DNA of 17,308 nucleotides from Candidatus Zixiibacteriota bacterium (lineage in GTDB: Bacteria; SM23-81; DAOVCL01): assembly GCA_030670005.1 (NCBI GenBank), contig DAOVCL010000018.1, positions 1 through 17,308 of the forward strand, read 5' to 3'. Positions 14,064 through 17,308 of the stretch are shown one piece after another. The translations under genes and the position numbers were made by a program. How positions within the stretch are numbered: the stretch's first letter is position 1; the number at the start of each line of letters is the position of its first letter. Under the pieces are notes generated by a model. The model was given only the letters and a program-made list of their open reading frames with translations. It did not search any database and was not told the origin of the DNA.

Positions 14064-15650
14064 ATGTCCTATCTCGTCTTAGCCCGTAAATGGCGTCCAC
14101 AGCAGTTCGATGAGGTAATAGCCCAGAAGCATATAACCACCACGCTGATGAACGCCATCAAACAGAAGAGGATTGCCCACTCCTATCTCTTCACTGGCCC
14201 CCGGGGAGTGGGAAAGACAACGACTGCCCGTATCCTGGCCAAGGCCTTGAATTGTGAGCAGGGGCCCACTCCTATCCCTTGCAATAAGTGCAGATCCTGT
14301 ATGGAGATAACCAGGGGGAGTAGCCTTGATGTGCTGGAGATAGATGGAGCCTCTAACCGGGGGATAGATGAGATTCGTAACCTGAGGGAGAATGTTAAAT
14401 ATGCCCCCAGTGGCGGCAGCTACAAGGTCTATATAATTGATGAGGTCCACATGCTCACCTCTGAGGCCTTCAACGCCCTCTTGAAGACCTTGGAGGAGCC
14501 CCCAGCCCATGTCATCTTCGTCTTGGCCACAACTCAACCTCAGAAGATCCCCTCTACTATTATCTCCCGCTGTCTCAGGTTTGACTTCCACCGCATACCC
14601 ACAAGGGAGATCGCTAAGAACCTCTCCTTCATAGCGGGGAAGGAGGGGATTGAGGTGGAGGAGGAGGCCCTCTTGACCATAGCCAAGAAAGCAGAGGGAA
14701 GTATGAGGGATGGCCAGAGCATCTTCGATCAGATAATCTCCTACCAGGGGGAGAAGATTACCCAGAGGGATTTAAAGGAGATACTTGGGCTTATTGACCA
14801 GGATATGCTCTTTGAGCTTACCCGGGCTATCATCCAGGGAGAGGCGTCAAAGGGTCTGGGCATATTGGAGGAGGTGGAGATCCAGGGATATGATCTCTTG
14901 GAATTTGTCCACAGCCTGGTTGGCCATTTGAGAAACCTCCTTCTGGCAAAGCTATCCCAATCTCTGGATCTTTCTGCCGAGGAGAAAAAGAGGTATGAGG
15001 AAGAGGCCCAGAATATGAATGAAGGTTATCTCTTGAGGCTAATTAAGATAGCTCAAAATGCGGAAAGACAGGCTAAGAGAAGCCCCCAGCCGAGGTTAGA
15101 TTTGGATCTGGCAGTGGTGAAGATGGCTAAGCTTGACTCCACCGTGCAGTTGGAGGAGATACTAAATAGGCTGGGGATAGGTCCTTCCCCCAAAAGAGAG
15201 GTCAAGCCTAAGAGGATGGAGGAGGTACCCTCTCCTCATCCTGTGGAGGAACCCTCAGGTAGCGGAATCTGGGAGAAGCTATTGGCTAAGGTTACGGCAC
15301 GCAAGATTTCCCTGGGCACCCTCCTGGCCGAGGGAAGATACTTAGGGGAGGAGGAAGGAAAGATCAGGGTTGCCTTCTATAACAATCACAATTTCCATCG
15401 TAAACAGGTGGTTCAACCTAAGAACCGTAAGCTCATTGAGGAGGAGGCAAAAAACCTCTTGGGGAGGAAGGTAACTATAGAAGTAGAGACAAAAGAGGAG
15501 GAAGGACCTCAGCCAAAAGTCTCTGAAGGAGTATCCAGGCCGCCGCACCTTTTGCAGCTCATAGATAAGGAACCGATAATTCAAAGGGTTTTAGATATCT
15601 TCGATGGCCAGATTGTCGAGACTAAACCCAGAAAGGAGAAGGAGAGATGA
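14064..15650 (+). CDS. dnaX: DNA polymerase III subunit gamma/tau
   Basis: Clamp-loader ATPase of the replicative polymerase. 528 residues. AAA+ domain I-II (1-~220): 'LARKWRPQQFDEVI' start, Walker A GPRGVGKT (45-52), the zinc module C64, C73, C76, C79, Walker B IIDEVH (124-129) and the sensor/arginine-finger SRC motif (168-170). Domain III follows to ~360, then a charged linker and a ~130-residue tail with a tau-like C-terminal domain ('SGIWEKLLAKVTARKISLGTLLAEGRYLG'). GGTGAG lies just before the ATG. The stop overlaps the ybaB start (ATGA). A candidate slippery heptamer A-AAA-AAC lies in frame at 15449-15455. Confidence 0.97.
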   Translation: MSYLVLARKWRPQQFDEVIAQKHITTTLMNAIKQKRIAHSYLFTGPRGVGKTTTARILAKALNCEQGPTPIPCNKCRSCMEITRGSSLDVLEIDGASNRGIDEIRNLRENVKYAPSGGSYKVYIIDEVHMLTSEAFNALLKTLEEPPAHVIFVLATTQPQKIPSTIISRCLRFDFHRIPTREIAKNLSFIAGKEGIEVEEEALLTIAKKAEGSMRDGQSIFDQIISYQGEKITQRDLKEILGLIDQDMLFELTRAIIQGEASKGLGILEEVEIQGYDLLEFVHSLVGHLRNLLLAKLSQSLDLSAEEKKRYEEEAQNMNEGYLLRLIKIAQNAERQAKRSPQPRLDLDLAVVKMAKLDSTVQLEEILNRLGIGPSPKREVKPKRMEEVPSPHPVEEPSGSGIWEKLLAKVTARKISLGTLLAEGRYLGEEEGKIRVAFYNNHNFHRKQVVQPKNRKLIEEEAKNLLGRKVTIEVETKEEEGPQPKVSEGVSRPPHLLQLIDKEPIIQRVLDIFDGQIVETKPRKEKER

Positions 15651-15967
15651 TGAAAGGTCTGAATGGTATCCTCAAACAGGCTCAGAAGATGAAGGTAAGG
15701 ATGGAGGAACTTAAGCGAGAGCTGAGTGAAAGGAAGGTGGAGGCCTCTACGGGAGGAGGAATGGTAAGCGTAGTGGCCAATGGTGCACAGGAGATTCTGG
15801 AGATCAAGATAGAGCGGGAAGTGGTAAATCCAGATGATGTGGAGATGCTGGAGGACCTGATAGTGGCAGCGGTCAATCAGGCCCTGAAGAAATCCGGGGA
15901 TTTAGCCGCCGAGGAGATGACAAAGCTTACCGGAGGCCTGAAGATACCCGGATTAAACCTAACTTAA
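15647..15967 (+). CDS. ybaB: YbaB/EbfC family nucleoid-associated protein
   Basis: A small DNA-binding dimer associated with the nucleoid. 106 residues: N-terminal helix 'KGLNGILKQAQKMKVRMEELKRELSERKVEA', central sheet with 'GGGMVSVVANGAQEILEIKIEREVVNPDDVEMLEDLIVAAVNQALKK' (in parts) and the C-terminal helix with 'GGLKIPGLNL'. It is translationally coupled to dnaX, the usual arrangement. recR, which commonly follows, is absent; instead the gene overlaps tail-to-tail by 9 bases with a convergent gene. Confidence 0.96.
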   Translation: MMKGLNGILKQAQKMKVRMEELKRELSERKVEASTGGGMVSVVANGAQEILEIKIEREVVNPDDVEMLEDLIVAAVNQALKKSGDLAAEEMTKLTGGLKIPGLNLT

Positions 15968-16438
15968 GATCTCCTCCAAGGTCTCCTTCAATCTTTCCAA
16001 TGCCCTCTCTACCTGCGAGGATAGCCCTTCCCCAAGCTCAATTCTATTTGGTTGAACTCCAATGACGAAGATGTCGGCTTTGGTATCCGATTTCATCATC
16101 GACGCCAAGAGGGGAAGAGAGAGGTGATGGGTAGAAAAATCGGCTTCTCTTAGCCTCTCTGGTTTCCGAATAACTATCTCCCCGGGCCTGCCGCCCATAT
16201 TTAGGGCATCCACCATTAAGATGGTGTCTGGCTTCTCCCGGATTATCTTCCCTATGTAGTTCTCTGGGGCCCTTCCCCCATCAAAGACAGCTCCCTTCAC
16301 TCTCCCCTTTAGCTGCTTAGCCAAAAGAGAGCCGAAGCCATCATCCCCTCGTAGGTCATTCCCTATCCCCAGGATAACTACCTTTCCCTTAATTATCCCG
16401 ACAAGCCTCTCCTTAATATTTTCCCGGTTGGTTGTCAC
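15959..16438 (-). CDS. Hydrogenase maturation protease (HycI/HyaD-type, peptidase M52/A31)
   Basis: Such proteases clip the C-terminus of the large subunit of NiFe hydrogenases after metal insertion. 159 residues from GTG 16438 ('MTTNRENIKERL'). Signature parts: 'ILGIGNDLRGDDGFG' (22-36), with D33 at the position of the metal-binding acid; 'MVDALNMGGRPGEIV' (75-89) with D77; 'STHHLSLP' (102-109) with H104/H105. Length fits the family. It starts 1 base after the lipoprotein stop, so it is co-transcribed. No hydrogenase structural gene is in the window, so its target is unknown, and it may serve another NiFe-like enzyme. Confidence 0.8.
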   Translation of the reverse strand: MTTNRENIKERLVGIIKGKVVILGIGNDLRGDDGFGSLLAKQLKGRVKGAVFDGGRAPENYIGKIIREKPDTILMVDALNMGGRPGEIVIRKPERLREADFSTHHLSLPLLASMMKSDTKADIFVIGVQPNRIELGEGLSSQVERALERLKETLEEILS

Positions 16439-16439
16439 C

Positions 16440-16844
16440 TCATTCACCGATAAAGTAGTATCCATAGGAGATGGGGACAGTTCCCTGGGGATCCACCGCC
16501 ACGATGATCCCCCTGTGTGAACTGATGGGGATCCCCACAAACCAGAACTTCCCAGGTCTATCCTTGAGATCCTCTATAAATCCTCTCTCTAAGCCATCGA
16601 AGAATATAGGTTTCTCCTGCAAAAGCGTTTTTATGTTACCATAGACGATCTTTGTCCTCTCAAAAATGGGTTTGCCATTCCCTGGATAGGGGATCTTCTC
16701 CCTTTGTAGGTAGTCCTTAACTTTGCCGAGTATTGCCTCCCTCTCCCTTTCCGATACCTCCCTTGGCGGAAGGGAGTTCCTGCAGCCGGAGAGGATCAGG
16801 AGGAGGAGTAACAGTTTTGCTAAATGAAATTTAACCATCATCAT
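16440..16844 (-). CDS. Small lipoprotein of unknown function
   Basis: 134 residues with a lipoprotein signal: short basic N-terminus, hydrophobic LLLLLLIL and lipobox L-S-G-C (C21), so it is probably anchored in a membrane. I do not recognise the mature domain; 'KDYLQREKIPYPGNGKPIFERTKIVYGNIKTLL' (in parts) and a beta-rich end 'FWFVGIPISSHRGIIVAVDPQG' are visible. Three ATG codons in a row open the frame without a Shine-Dalgarno; any could be used. It lies directly upstream of the hydrogenase protease gene, with repeat copy B in front of it. Confidence 0.7.
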   Translation of the reverse strand: MMMVKFHLAKLLLLLLILSGCRNSLPPREVSEREREAILGKVKDYLQREKIPYPGNGKPIFERTKIVYGNIKTLLQEKPIFFDGLERGFIEDLKDRPGKFWFVGIPISSHRGIIVAVDPQGTVPISYGYYFIGE

Positions 16845-16845
16845 A

Positions 16846-16962
16846 GATTATGCGTTAAACACCGAAATCACTGAAGCCTACCAAAAATTCACCTAAAAGA
16901 TATTCCCACAAATTGAGGTTACAATTTCTTCGGTGTCATTCGGTGTTTTCACCCATTATTTG
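16846..16962 (-). repeat. CACCGAA intergenic repeat, copy B
   Basis: The minus-strand sequence starts AATAATGGGTGAAAACACCG, then AATGACACCGAA, contains TTTAGGTGAA, and ends TTTCGGTGTTTAACGCATAA. It is clearly homologous to copy A at 8869-8976 with small indels in the middle. Its ends pair as in copy A. It fills the whole gap between the PTS gene and the lipoprotein gene. Confidence 0.75.
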
Positions 16963-16965
16963 AGA

Positions 16966-17308
16966 TTATTTTGCCTCTCGTCTTCTGCTGGATAACAGAA
17001 TTATGTGTTTCAACTCCTCCACATTCCTGGCCGCCATGCAGTTCCTCTCAAAGTCCGACTCTTGGGCAATTTGGGCAATGGCCATCAGGGCCCTCAGATG
17101 GAAGTTTCGCTCATCTGCTGACCCCACCAGGACAAAGGCGATGTGGATAGGTGGAAGGGTGGCTGAAAAGCTAATTCCCTCCTTGCAGCGGGCCAGAAGG
17201 ATATCAAACTTTTGGGTGCCATCTACGATGACATGGGGAATGGCCAGCCCCGGATGGATGGCGGTGGTGGACTCCCCTTCCCTTTTCATCAGCAGTTTGA
17301 ACAACTCC
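16966..17308 (-). CDS. PTS EIIA type-2 domain protein (5' end beyond window)
   Basis: The frame is open to the right edge; the visible 114 residues are the C-terminal two-thirds of a fructose/nitrogen-type EIIA domain (PF00359 type). The phosphorylated His lies in 'HPGLAIPHVIVDG', followed by the conserved 'FVLVGSADERNFHLRALMAIAQI'. It could be a stand-alone regulatory EIIA-Ntr or the tail of a transporter-EIIA fusion; the upstream part is needed to tell. No initiation codon is claimed. Confidence 0.85.
   Translation of the reverse strand, partial: ELFKLLMKREGESTTAIHPGLAIPHVIVDGTQKFDILLARCKEGISFSATLPPIHIAFVLVGSADERNFHLRALMAIAQIAQESDFERNCMAARNVEELKHIILLSSRRREAK

Noticed and set aside
8869..16962. 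CRISPR array
   Set aside because: The CACCGAA words occur in two dispersed inverted copies, not as evenly spaced direct repeats with unique spacers.

Overview
The window looks like chromosomal DNA from a flagellated, probably anaerobic bacterium that is not a typical enterobacterium-like proteobacterium. Evidence: flagellar rod/P-ring genes and CheX-type chemotaxis, a long SRP RNA with an Alu-type 5' domain upstream of dnaX, a hydrogenase-maturation-type protease, hrcA-grpE-dnaJ without dnaK, and strong use of AGG/AGA arginine codons with GAG- and AAG-rich proteins, which is common in thermophiles. I cannot assign a phylum from the sequence alone. No complete transposase, phage gene or CRISPR array is visible.

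Layout. (1) 1-3142, minus strand: a two-receiver response regulator and a CheX phosphatase, driven by a good sigma-28 (FliA) promoter and closed by a strong hairpin terminator; then a ~500-base gap holding a 204-bp MITE-like element; then flgG and flgA overlapping, with flgA cut by the window edge. (2) 3300-8870, plus strand: hrcA, grpE, dnaJ (heat-shock set, no dnaK, no CIRCE), then rsmE, a secreted conserved protein and a TIGR04076-type protein. (3) 9001-9222: rpmB (L28). (4) 9223-12030: an AT-richer accessory stretch on the minus strand with palindromes, a decayed ORF, a methyltransferase and an M3-like metallopeptidase. (5) 12031-13079: a GNAT acetyltransferase (-) and a cyclophilin-like protein (+) with an odd start. 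(6) 13081-15967: a chain of palindromes, tRNA-Ala(CGC), a TIR-bounded repeat, SRP RNA, dnaX and ybaB. (7) 15959-17308, minus strand: a PTS EIIA domain protein (cut by the edge), a small lipoprotein and a hydrogenase maturation protease, convergent with ybaB.

How it fits together: the left block builds and steers the flagellum; the hrcA block handles protein folding; the dnaX block is the classical SRP RNA-dnaX-ybaB arrangement. The most distinctive feature is the intergenic DNA: at least four unrelated families of palindromic or TIR-bounded repeats (1477-1680 with a solo end at 6238; 8869-8976 with its inverted relative at 16846-16962; 13347-13464; 13081-13240) fill nearly every gap. The conserved secreted protein at 7181-8452 is the best candidate for a protein of undescribed function.
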